Shown: positions 54,024 through 61,767 of the stretch, one piece after another
Position numbering within the stretch: the first letter of the stretch is position 1
Layout: the number at the start of each line of letters is the position of its first letter
NCBI GenBank assembly: GCA_019186945.1
Contig: JABAQJ010000011.1
Coordinates: forward strand, 62,001-126,000
Origin: Gemmatimonadaceae bacterium
Lineage (GTDB): Bacteria; Gemmatimonadota; Gemmatimonadetes; Gemmatimonadales; Gemmatimonadaceae
DNA: 64,000 nt
Direction of reading: 5' to 3'
Translations under genes and position numbers: made by a program
Notes under the pieces: generated by a model
The model's input: only the letters and a program-made list of their open reading frames with translations
The model's database searches: none
What the model was told of the DNA's origin: nothing

Positions 54024-56540
54024 ATGCCACATTCCCTTCCAGTCCGATCGCACGCAGCAAGGATGTCGACGACGGCGCTCGCGCTCCTCGCGACGTTCGT
54101 GCTGTCGGCTTCAGCCGTCGCAGCCCAAGCCAAGCCACTCCCGGCGATCGCCGAGCGCACCGCCGGGATGACCGCGATTCCCGGCTTCTTCACTCTGTAC
54201 CTGGACGAAGCGGCCGGTCACCTGTACTGGGAGATCGACAAGCTCGACACCGAGTTCCTGTATCAGGTCTCCATGGCATCAGGTTTGGGTAGCAACCCGG
54301 TCGGCATCGACCGCGGACAGCTAGGTGGCACGTATGTGTTGATGGCGAAGCGTACCGGACCTCGCGTGCTGTTGTTCGAACCGAACTATCGCTTCCGCGC
54401 GCATAGCACCAATCCGGATGAGGTCGAGGCGGTCCGGGATGCGTTCGCTCCATCCGTACACTGGGGCTTCGACATCGCGGCACAAACGGGCAACAGAATA
54501 CTGGTCGATGCGACAGCGTTCTTCCTGCGAGACGCACGCGGAGTCATCCAGCAGATCTCGTCCAGCGGCCAGGGGACGTTTCAGCTGGATGCATCGCGCA
54601 GCGTGCTCTATCCGGAACGCATTAAGTCTTTTCCGAACAACACCGAGGTGGAGGCTCTGCTCACATTCACCAGCAACGCACCGGGTTCTCTCGTCGCCGG
54701 CGTTGCCGCCACGGGCGAGGCCGTTTCGCTCCGCGAGCATCATTCGTTCGTGCGGCTCCCGGACGACGGCTACACGCCCCGATTTGCGGACCCGCGAATC
54801 GGGGTACTGGGGCCGGACGTGATGGACTACGCGCAACCGATCGACAGGGACGTCATGCTGCACTACGCGTCACGGTTTCGCCTCGAGAAGAAGAACCCGA
54901 GTGCCGCGCGTTCGGAGCCGGTCGCGCCAATCGTGTTCTACGTGGATCCCGGGGCCCCCGAGCCCGTACGCAGTGCACTTATCGAGGGCGCCAGCTGGTG
55001 GAACCAGGCGTTCGAAGCCGCCGGCTACATCAATGCGTTCCGCGTCGAAGTCCTCCCGGCCGGCGCCGATCCGGATGACATCCGCTACAACCTCATCCAC
55101 TGGAACCATCGCCGAACGCGCGGCTACTCGTACGGCATGTCGGTGATCGATCCGCGCACTGGCGAGATCATTCGCGGCAATGTGAATCTCGGCAGTCTGC
55201 GTCTGCGGCAGGATTACCTCCACGGCCAGGGCATGGTGGCGCCATTCGAGTCCGGCGGCGACAGCGAGATGGCCGGCGGACCGGAAATCGATTACCTGGC
55301 TGAGCTGGCGGACAACGGCGACGCGTTTCAAATGGCTCTCGCGCGCGTCAGACAGCTAGCCGCGCACGAAGTCGGCCACACGATCGGCTTTCCTCACAAC
55401 TATATCGGAAGCGCCCAGAACCGCTCGTCGGTCATGGACTACCCAGCACCGCTCGTGCAGATCACACCGCAGGGCGGGTTGGATCTATCGAACGCCTATG
55501 CACGCGGCATCGGCGAGTACGACAAGCTCGCGGTCACGTGGTTGTATCAGGATTTCCCTGCGAACGTGAACGAAACGCAGGCGCTCAAGGCAATCGCGGA
55601 CTCGAGCGTGCGACGCGGCCTGCGCTACGTGGGTCATCCGGACAACAACTTCATTGGCGCGGGCCATCAGTACGCGTCGGTTTGGGATAACGGAGCCAAC
55701 CTCGTCGACCAGCTGATCCAGGAACTCAAGGTGAGGCAGATCGGACTCGACAGGTTCGGCCCTCGCGTGATCCGTCCTGGCGAGCCGATGTCGAAGCTGG
55801 AGTTCGTGTTGCTGCCGCTGTACATGCATCACCGGTTCCAGATGCGATCGGCGGCGCAGACTCTCGGTGGCGCGGACTACACGAACGCAGTTCGCGGCGA
55901 TGGCCAGACACCGATCACGATCGTGCCCGGCGCCGAACAGCGACGCGTACTCGACGTGATGCTGTCGACCGTGTCGGTGGACTTCCTTGCCCTTCCGGAG
56001 CGCATCCTTCAGATGATTCCACCACCGGCGGACCGTCACGAAGAGGGTGAAGGGTTCGCGCGATCCACGGGCCTGATCTTCGATCCCCTAGCGGTTGCGG
56101 CTGCCGCATCGGCGTTTACCGTTGGCGAGATCCTGCACCCGGAACGCATGGCACGCCTGGTCTCGTTCGGCAGCATGGGGGACTATCCCACGCTCGAGGA
56201 AGTGGTCGACAAGCTGATCCAGGCGACGTGGAGTGCACCGAACCCACCGGACAAGTACCGGGGACAAGTGCTACATGCCGCGCAACGGGCAGTCGTCGAT
56301 CACCTGATGGCACAGGCTGCTCGCTCGGACAACTCAGCCGCGGTCCGTGCCGTGTTGACCGACCGAGTGGTGCGCCTTGCCACCCGCATCGAACAGCAGG
56401 CAGTACGTTCGCCGCACGAAGCGTCGGTTGCGGCTGATGTCCGGCGATGGGAGCAACGCCCGGATCGCACGATACCCGTGCCAGCGTTGAAGCTGCCGCC
56501 GGGCGACCCGATCGGCGCAAACGCGATGAAAATTCCCTGA
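54024..56540 (+). CDS. Exported zinc metalloprotease (DUF5117/DUF4953 type)
   Basis: An 838-aa exported protease from ATG 54024 (Met14 is an alternative). Signal peptide TTALALLATFVLSASAVAAQ. A ~330-residue N-terminal region precedes the zinc site HEVGHTIGFPH at His448, Glu449, His452 and His458, an extended HExxHxxxxxH motif, followed by the Met-turn SSVMDYPAP. This composition is typical of secreted proteins annotated as DUF5117/DUF4953. It probably degrades peptides or proteins outside the cell; specific role unknown. Confidence 0.9.
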   Translation: MPHSLPVRSHAARMSTTALALLATFVLSASAVAAQAKPLPAIAERTAGMTAIPGFFTLYLDEAAGHLYWEIDKLDTEFLYQVSMASGLGSNPVGIDRGQLGGTYVLMAKRTGPRVLLFEPNYRFRAHSTNPDEVEAVRDAFAPSVHWGFDIAAQTGNRILVDATAFFLRDARGVIQQISSSGQGTFQLDASRSVLYPERIKSFPNNTEVEALLTFTSNAPGSLVAGVAATGEAVSLREHHSFVRLPDDGYTPRFADPRIGVLGPDVMDYAQPIDRDVMLHYASRFRLEKKNPSAARSEPVAPIVFYVDPGAPEPVRSALIEGASWWNQAFEAAGYINAFRVEVLPAGADPDDIRYNLIHWNHRRTRGYSYGMSVIDPRTGEIIRGNVNLGSLRLRQDYLHGQGMVAPFESGGDSEMAGGPEIDYLAELADNGDAFQMALARVRQLAAHEVGHTIGFPHNYIGSAQNRSSVMDYPAPLVQITPQGGLDLSNAYARGIGEYDKLAVTWLYQDFPANVNETQALKAIADSSVRRGLRYVGHPDNNFIGAGHQYASVWDNGANLVDQLIQELKVRQIGLDRFGPRVIRPGEPMSKLEFVLLPLYMHHRFQMRSAAQTLGGADYTNAVRGDGQTPITIVPGAEQRRVLDVMLSTVSVDFLALPERILQMIPPPADRHEEGEGFARSTGLIFDPLAVAAAASAFTVGEILHPERMARLVSFGSMGDYPTLEEVVDKLIQATWSAPNPPDKYRGQVLHAAQRAVVDHLMAQAARSDNSAAVRAVLTDRVVRLATRIEQQAVRSPHEASVAADVRRWEQRPDRTIPVPALKLPPGDPIGANAMKIP

Positions 56541-56569
56541 CGAGTCGACGGCATGCCGGCCGGTACACA

Positions 56570-56591
56570 TTGCCGCCCGCCCGGGCGGCAA
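56570..56591. terminator. Perfect 10-bp hairpin at a convergent junction
   Basis: TTGCCGCCCG (56570-56579) pairs exactly with CGGGCGGCAA (56582-56591) around a 2-nt centre; in practice the stem would be 8 bp with a 6-nt loop. It lies between the metalloprotease stop and the Gfo/Idh stop, where a bidirectional terminator is expected. No T-run follows on either side. Confidence 0.5.
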
Positions 56592-56626
56592 CGCCGGCCC
56601 GGACCCGCATGAACGGTCAGCCGCAA

Positions 56627-57622
56627 CTACTCGGCAACGTCGGCGTCGCGATACGCCTGCTCGATCAGCGCCAGATCGCGTCGCGCCGCTTCCACAGTCA
56701 TGAGGGGTTGCCGTCGCGTCTCCAGCGTCCGAACGAAATCGCGCCACATGCCGCGGAAACCCAGGAAATCCCGGAGCCCTGGCATTCGCATGCGCGCCCG
56801 TCGTCCCCGTTGCCAGAGGACCAACCCGTTCGACTCGAAGTGCGCGCTTCCCTCCGTTCCAAAGATGCCGGAGAAACGGACTCCGCCGAACGGCGCCGGG
56901 ATCTCCCAGGAATGCGCCAGCGTTCCCACGGCACCGCCCTCGTAGTCGAACGTCACGAGCATGCTGCGTTCCGGTGAGCCGGACTGGGCATCCGGTCGTG
57001 AAGCTCGAACCCGACGGACTGTCAGGCCGAGCGAGGCCATGAGGTGCACCCAGTGCACACCGCCTTCGAAGAGCGCACCGCCACCGGCGAGCGCAACGTC
57101 GTCCCGCCACCCCGGAGCAACCTGGCGCTTCAACGCATTCACGTGGATGAACCGCACGACACCGAGATCGCCGGACGCGACTATTTCGCGCAGCGCCCCG
57201 ACCAGCGGCTTGTAGTGGTAGTTCTCTGCCACCAGCGCCATGCGGTTGTTGCTGGCGGCTGCCGCTAATACATCGTCCACGTCGGCGCTGGTCAGGAAGG
57301 CCGGCTTCTCCACCACGACGTCCTTGCCGGCGGCCAGCGCTTCGAGCGCAAGCGGGCGGTGGGTCGATGGTGGCGATGCGATGACGGCGCACGTGACCCG
57401 CGCATCGGCGAGGGCCGCCTCGTACGAGTCGAAGGCACCGTCGCCGCGCAACTCGACGTTGGCAGCGACGGCTCGCGACGGATCGCGACTGGCATGAAAA
57501 CGTCGGGCCGCCGAGATCGTCCGGAGCAGTCTGCTATGACGGCGAGTAATCGCACCGCAGCCGAGGAACGCGAAGGCAAGGTTGGCGCCGGTCGCCTCCC
57601 CCTCCAGGTTCTCAGGGGACAT
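56627..57622 (-). CDS. Gfo/Idh/MocA family oxidoreductase
   Basis: A 331-aa NAD(P)-dependent sugar/cyclitol dehydrogenase. The N-terminal Rossmann motif LGCGAITRRHSRLLRTI (residues ~20-36), CAVIASPPSTHRPLALEALAAGKDVVVEKP with the conserved Lys, and the C-terminal dimer domain (NALKRQVAPGWRDD, FEGGVHWVHLMASLGL with His) are typical. It overlaps the GMC gene by 11 nt (57612-57622), so translation is coupled. GMC plus Gfo/Idh gene pairs are typical of 3-keto-glycoside or inositol metabolism; this is inference. Confidence 0.9.
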   Translation of the reverse strand: MSPENLEGEATGANLAFAFLGCGAITRRHSRLLRTISAARRFHASRDPSRAVAANVELRGDGAFDSYEAALADARVTCAVIASPPSTHRPLALEALAAGKDVVVEKPAFLTSADVDDVLAAAASNNRMALVAENYHYKPLVGALREIVASGDLGVVRFIHVNALKRQVAPGWRDDVALAGGGALFEGGVHWVHLMASLGLTVRRVRASRPDAQSGSPERSMLVTFDYEGGAVGTLAHSWEIPAPFGGVRFSGIFGTEGSAHFESNGLVLWQRGRRARMRMPGLRDFLGFRGMWRDFVRTLETRRQPLMTVEAARRDLALIEQAYRDADVAE

Positions 57623-59222
57623 GAACCGGAGCGCTCGGTGCGTGGAGCGGCAAGCTGACTCGCGCCCGCGCGAGCGGTTGCCCCACCAGCAGGGATCCGA
57701 TACGCAACGCGTTGGCGGCGATCGTCAGGCTCGGATTGACGCCCGCCGATGTGGGAAGCGAACTCCCATCGGCCACGAACAGGTTGTCCAGTCCGCGAAA
57801 GCGGCCGGTTTCGTCGAGCGGAGAGGTGGCCTCGTCCAGCCCCATGCGAACCGTCCCGACAGCGTGCGAGAAGGACCGCAGATCGTGCACCGCAGTGGCC
57901 CATGCTCCTGCGGCACGAAGAATCCCCTTGGACTTGCTTACAAGGGCGCGCGAGGCTGCTACATCACGGCGCGTGTACCGATGGTGGATCTTCAACAGCG
58001 GCAACCCGAAGCGATCTCGTTGCCCATGATCGATCGTCACACGATTGCCTGCTCTCGGTTCGTCCTCGGCGATGCTCATCAACGCGAGGATGTACGGCAC
58101 GCCGGCAGCGAGGAGCGCGCCGATCGGTCGCGGAAAGATCCGCCTGACGTAGCCAGGTCCGGGCGGTGTGATCTGCTGGATGGCCCCGAGTTTCCCGAGC
58201 CGCGGGTCCACGTCCTGCGCACCGAAGTAGAAGTCGTGGATCGCGACTTGTTTGTGGAAGAGACGGGAGGGATTGGTACGATCGCGGAAGGCGCCCATGG
58301 TCAGCAGGTTGCAGTGGCGCATCAGGTACCGCCCCACGCTGTCGCTCGCGGGTGAGTATCGATCGAGACCCGACGCGAGGAGCAGATGCGGCGTCGCCAG
58401 CGTGCCGGCGGCGAGGATGACGCGCGACGCGTTGAGGTGAGACACCGCTCCCGTGCTGCGGTCGACGCAGCACACCGCCTGGATCAGACGCCCGCTGACC
58501 GTCAGCTGCACCGCGACCGTGTTCGCACGCACTTCGAGGCCTGCCTCCATCAGCCGTGGGATCACGTTGGTCGCGAGGTCGTTCTTGGCTCCGATCGCGC
58601 ACGCAAACCCATCGCAGGTGGCACACCGCGTGCATGCCGCACGTCCCGATGCCTCCCGGTAGTTTATAGCCAGCGGCAACGGGAAGGGATGCAAGCCCAA
58701 CGACCGTGCCGCATCGGCGACCCGCTGCGACGGCGGCGTGAGCGGCGTTGGCGCCTGCGGATACGCGCAGTCGCGCGGCGGTGCCGTCGGGTCGTCGCGA
58801 TCGTCGCCTGCCACACCCAGCAACCACTCGGCTCGATCGTAGTACGGCGCCAGTTCGGCGTACCCAAACGGCCACGCAGCATGCGAGTCGCCGAGGATCT
58901 CGGAACCGGGATCGAAATCGCGCTCGCGCATCCGCAGCGCGACACCGCCATAGTAGACTGACGGCCCACCCACGCAGTGAAACGACCCCGTCGTTCGCGC
59001 CCACCGAGCGTCCTTCACCCAATAGGTCGACTCCCGACTGAAATGCCGCGACAGCTCGTGCGCGTTCACCGGATCCCAGTTCTCGAGCCGTCGCTCGACC
59101 CACTCGCCACGCTCGATCATCAGCACCCGCTGACCGGCCATGACCAGCGGGTACGCGGCCATGACGCCACCGAAACCGCTGCCCACGACGATCGCGTCGT
59201 ATGGACGCACGTCTGACGTCAC
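57612..59222 (-). CDS. GMC family FAD oxidoreductase
   Basis: A 536-aa GMC enzyme; GTG 59222 is the preferred start because the longer frame overlaps the upstream gene. The FAD motif VVGSGFGGVMAAYPL, adenine-site IERGEWVE, the Cys-rich CTRCATCDGFACAIGAKND insert and the C-terminal SHAVGTVRMG (His) and VADGSSLPTSAGVNPSLTI (Asn) catalytic elements are present. It is of the type with a Cys insert similar to long-chain alcohol/cholesterol oxidases. Flavin oxidation of a hydroxyl on a sugar, sterol or alcohol is expected; substrate unknown. It lies between the membrane protein (31 nt) and the Gfo/Idh gene. Confidence 0.9.
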   Translation of the reverse strand: MTSDVRPYDAIVVGSGFGGVMAAYPLVMAGQRVLMIERGEWVERRLENWDPVNAHELSRHFSRESTYWVKDARWARTTGSFHCVGGPSVYYGGVALRMRERDFDPGSEILGDSHAAWPFGYAELAPYYDRAEWLLGVAGDDRDDPTAPPRDCAYPQAPTPLTPPSQRVADAARSLGLHPFPLPLAINYREASGRAACTRCATCDGFACAIGAKNDLATNVIPRLMEAGLEVRANTVAVQLTVSGRLIQAVCCVDRSTGAVSHLNASRVILAAGTLATPHLLLASGLDRYSPASDSVGRYLMRHCNLLTMGAFRDRTNPSRLFHKQVAIHDFYFGAQDVDPRLGKLGAIQQITPPGPGYVRRIFPRPIGALLAAGVPYILALMSIAEDEPRAGNRVTIDHGQRDRFGLPLLKIHHRYTRRDVAASRALVSKSKGILRAAGAWATAVHDLRSFSHAVGTVRMGLDEATSPLDETGRFRGLDNLFVADGSSLPTSAGVNPSLTIAANALRIGSLLVGQPLARARVSLPLHAPSAPVHVP

Positions 59223-59253
59223 GCTGCCGTTCCCATGATGCCCGCGCCCCGCA

Positions 59254-60114
59254 TCAACCGGCGGTGGACGACGACGTCCTGTCGCCTCGTGCCCCAAAAA
59301 CACCACGCGACGGTTGTGCCCACGCGGTCGCGTATGCTGCGGTCACCACGACCCAGATCAGTCCGAACAGATAGGCAAACTTCACCCTGCGCGACAACAT
59401 GCCCGGATCCACGATCGGTTTCCCGGCGAACTTTCCGCGAGGCTTGTTCGGAAAAAAGAACGTCTTGTATGTCTCGACTGCCGCCCGCTCGTAGCCAAGT
59501 GCCGCCATCGCCAGATACAGCCAACGTTCCGTGAACGGCGCCAGCAGCAACGCAAAGGCCATCGTCATCGCCGGGCTCCGGAAGAACTTCAGCGGCTCGA
59601 ATCCTTCGACAGGTGCATCCTTCCATGCGCCTCCGACAGCCGTCAGCCACCCGCCAACGCTCCCGACTGCCAGCGCCGCCAGGATCGGATTCACGGATAG
59701 AGACGCACCCTGCAACCGGTCGATGCCCATGGCAGCCAAGCCAACCACCGCCAGGCAGAGTACCCCGATCGAGGCGCGCAACAGCCGGCTGCGTACGGGC
59801 TTGTTGAGGAGTCGGAACTGCATCGGGATCGTGTACTTTCCCTGATCCTCGTCACGAAAGAACGTTTTCCAGATCTCGACGATCACGCGCTCGCAGACGT
59901 AGACCAAACCGAAAAACACCACCAGACCGCCAGCCGTGGTTACATCCAGGTCCACTCGCGGCTGGAGAATGACGGCAACGACTCCACCGACGATCACGCT
60001 CCTGAAGTACCGCGCCCTGTGAAATCCCTCGTGAATCGCGTCCTTGTACATCCCCCATGTAGCAACGTGAAGCCCTGCTAGCAATCCTACGACGAGCGCG
60101 ACGAAACGTGGCAC
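59254..60114 (-). CDS. Internally duplicated membrane protein of unknown function
   Basis: A 286-aa protein from GTG 60114 with about six hydrophobic helices arranged as two homologous halves. Half A has YKDAIHEGF (23-31), YFRS (36-39), CERVIVEIWKTFF (74-86) and QGKY (91-94); half B has WKDAPVEGF (164-172), FFRS (177-180), YERAAVETYKTFF (208-220) and RGKF (226-229). The strong retention of Lys-Asp, Glu, Arg and Lys-Thr-Phe-Phe in both halves suggests an active or binding site. I do not recognise the family. It heads an operon with GMC and Gfo/Idh oxidoreductases, so a membrane role in the same oxidation pathway is plausible. Confidence 0.75.
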   Translation of the reverse strand: MPRFVALVVGLLAGLHVATWGMYKDAIHEGFHRARYFRSVIVGGVVAVILQPRVDLDVTTAGGLVVFFGLVYVCERVIVEIWKTFFRDEDQGKYTIPMQFRLLNKPVRSRLLRASIGVLCLAVVGLAAMGIDRLQGASLSVNPILAALAVGSVGGWLTAVGGAWKDAPVEGFEPLKFFRSPAMTMAFALLLAPFTERWLYLAMAALGYERAAVETYKTFFFPNKPRGKFAGKPIVDPGMLSRRVKFAYLFGLIWVVVTAAYATAWAQPSRGVFGARGDRTSSSTAG

Positions 60115-60303
60115 GAGAAGGGGGACGGGGGGAGCGGGGACGGGCGGTCGGGCGGTCTGAACGACGAGCGATCAGGACTCAGCCGGTGAACGAAACGTAC
60201 GCGCTCGCCTTCCGAGCGCCAGAGTCGCACCGCCTGCCGGCACCGCCGAAGGCGCTGGCAGGCACCTTCAGTCTCGCAGCCGGTGTCCAGCGGCAGAGGA
60301 GTC

Positions 60304-61602
60304 TCAGCGCTCCAAGGCCTCGTGAGCGAAGACGGCATCGCGGGCAAGTTCGGCGCGAAAGTCCGGGTGGGCGACCGATATCAGGGCGGCCGACCGTTCG
60401 GTCACGGAGAGGCCATGCAGGTTCACGGCACCGTATTCGGTCACCACCCAGTGCACGTGACCGCGCGTCGTGACAACGCCTGCGCCGGGCGCCAACCGGA
60501 CGACGATCCGCGAAACGCTTCCGCCGCGCGCGGTCGATGGCAAGGCGATGATCGGCTTGCCGCCGGGCGAACGCGCCGCGCCACGGATGAAATCCATCTG
60601 GCCGCCGATCCCGGAGTAAATACGGTGTCCCATCGAGTCCGCGCAGACCTGCCCCGTCAGATCGATCTCGATGGCCGAGTTGATGGCGGTCACACGAGGA
60701 TTCTTCGCGATCAGCGCCGTATCATTGGTGCGGTCGCAGGAGTGAAACTCGACCATCGGATTATCGTCGACGAAGTCGTACAGTCGTCTCGTGCCGTTCA
60801 CGAAAGACGTCACGATCCGTCCCGGATGCACCTGCTTGAACCGGTTGGTCACGGCCCCCGACTCGACGAGGTCGACGGCCCGATCGGAGAACATCTCGGT
60901 GTGGATGCCGAGATCCTTCTTGTCGTGCAACCTCGCCAGCACCGCATCGGGGATGGCGCCGATACCGAGTTGCAGGGTCGCCCGATGCTCGACGAGACCT
61001 GCCACGAGTTCGCCGATGTGCGCCTCCGCAGGGCTCTCCATGCCCGGAGGATGTTCGGGAAGCGGGCGGCTGGTGACGCAGAACGCATCGAGGCGATCGA
61101 ACGGCACGGCTGTGTTTCCGTGCGTGCGTGGCATCTGTTCGTTGATTTCGGCGATGACGAACCGCGCGGAATCCACCGCCGCCCTTGCCGAGTCGACCGA
61201 CGTACCTAACGAACAGCAGCCATGCCGATCAGGAGGCGAGAGCTGAACTATCGCCACGTCCAGTGGGATTCTGCCACTATGAAACAGCGACGGGATGTCG
61301 GACAGGAAGACCGGAATGAAGTCCGCCCGGCCGTCATTGATGGGTGCGCGAAGAGACGGTCCGCAGAAGAACGCCATGGAGCGGATACGCCCAGCGCGAT
61401 CGCTGTCCGTCCATGGTGCCGGTCCCTCGGTATGCATGTGATACAGCCGGATGCCCTCGACGTCGTCACGAGCCGCCAGTGCATCGAGCAGAACGGTTGG
61501 CGTTGCTGCGGCTCCGTGCGCGAACAGCCTCATTCCGCTGGCCACGAGCGAGACGACTTCGGCGGGCGCCACCGCCCGCGTGCGCCATGGAATCGTCAGC
61601 AT
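60304..61602 (-). CDS. Acetyl-CoA hydrolase/CoA-transferase family protein
   Basis: A 432-aa enzyme of the 4-hydroxybutyrate/acetate CoA-transferase family. Segments LQLGIGAIPDAVLARL, HTEMFSDRAVDLVESGAV with the catalytic Glu, SGIGGQMDFIRGAARSPGGKPIIAL and GVVTTRGHVHWVVTEYG are the family's CoA-site and loop motifs. It would swap CoA between acetyl- or propionyl-CoA and an organic acid, or act in acetate metabolism. It lies 9 nt downstream of the ccoS stop, so it may be transcribed with the cbb3-assembly genes. Confidence 0.92.
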   Translation of the reverse strand: MLTIPWRTRAVAPAEVVSLVASGMRLFAHGAAATPTVLLDALAARDDVEGIRLYHMHTEGPAPWTDSDRAGRIRSMAFFCGPSLRAPINDGRADFIPVFLSDIPSLFHSGRIPLDVAIVQLSPPDRHGCCSLGTSVDSARAAVDSARFVIAEINEQMPRTHGNTAVPFDRLDAFCVTSRPLPEHPPGMESPAEAHIGELVAGLVEHRATLQLGIGAIPDAVLARLHDKKDLGIHTEMFSDRAVDLVESGAVTNRFKQVHPGRIVTSFVNGTRRLYDFVDDNPMVEFHSCDRTNDTALIAKNPRVTAINSAIEIDLTGQVCADSMGHRIYSGIGGQMDFIRGAARSPGGKPIIALPSTARGGSVSRIVVRLAPGAGVVTTRGHVHWVVTEYGAVNLHGLSVTERSAALISVAHPDFRAELARDAVFAHEALER

Positions 61603-61611
61603 GCGTCGTGT

Positions 61612-61767
61612 CTACTGGCGACGACGCGGTTCGTCGTCGTGCAACACACGGAGCGGCGGCGTGTCCAGGTCGTCGAACTGGCCTTGCCGCGTCGCCCAGA
61701 CGAATGCGACCACGGCGCCTAACACTATTACGAGTGCCAGCGGGAGGACGATGTAAAGGATACTCAC
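61612..61767 (-). CDS. ccoS: cbb3-type cytochrome oxidase assembly protein CcoS
   Basis: A 51-aa single-helix inner-membrane protein. The GTG at 61767 overlaps the TGA of the ATPase gene by 4 nt (GTGA) and gives the normal length; an upstream ATG at 61797 would add 10 residues from the ATPase tail. Sequence ILYIVLPLALVIVLGAVVAFVWATRQGQFDDLDTPPLRVL shows the helix followed by the conserved GQFDDLDTPP motif. It supports cofactor insertion into cytochrome cbb3 oxidase with CcoI. Confidence 0.92.
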   Translation of the reverse strand: MSILYIVLPLALVIVLGAVVAFVWATRQGQFDDLDTPPLRVLHDDEPRRRQ

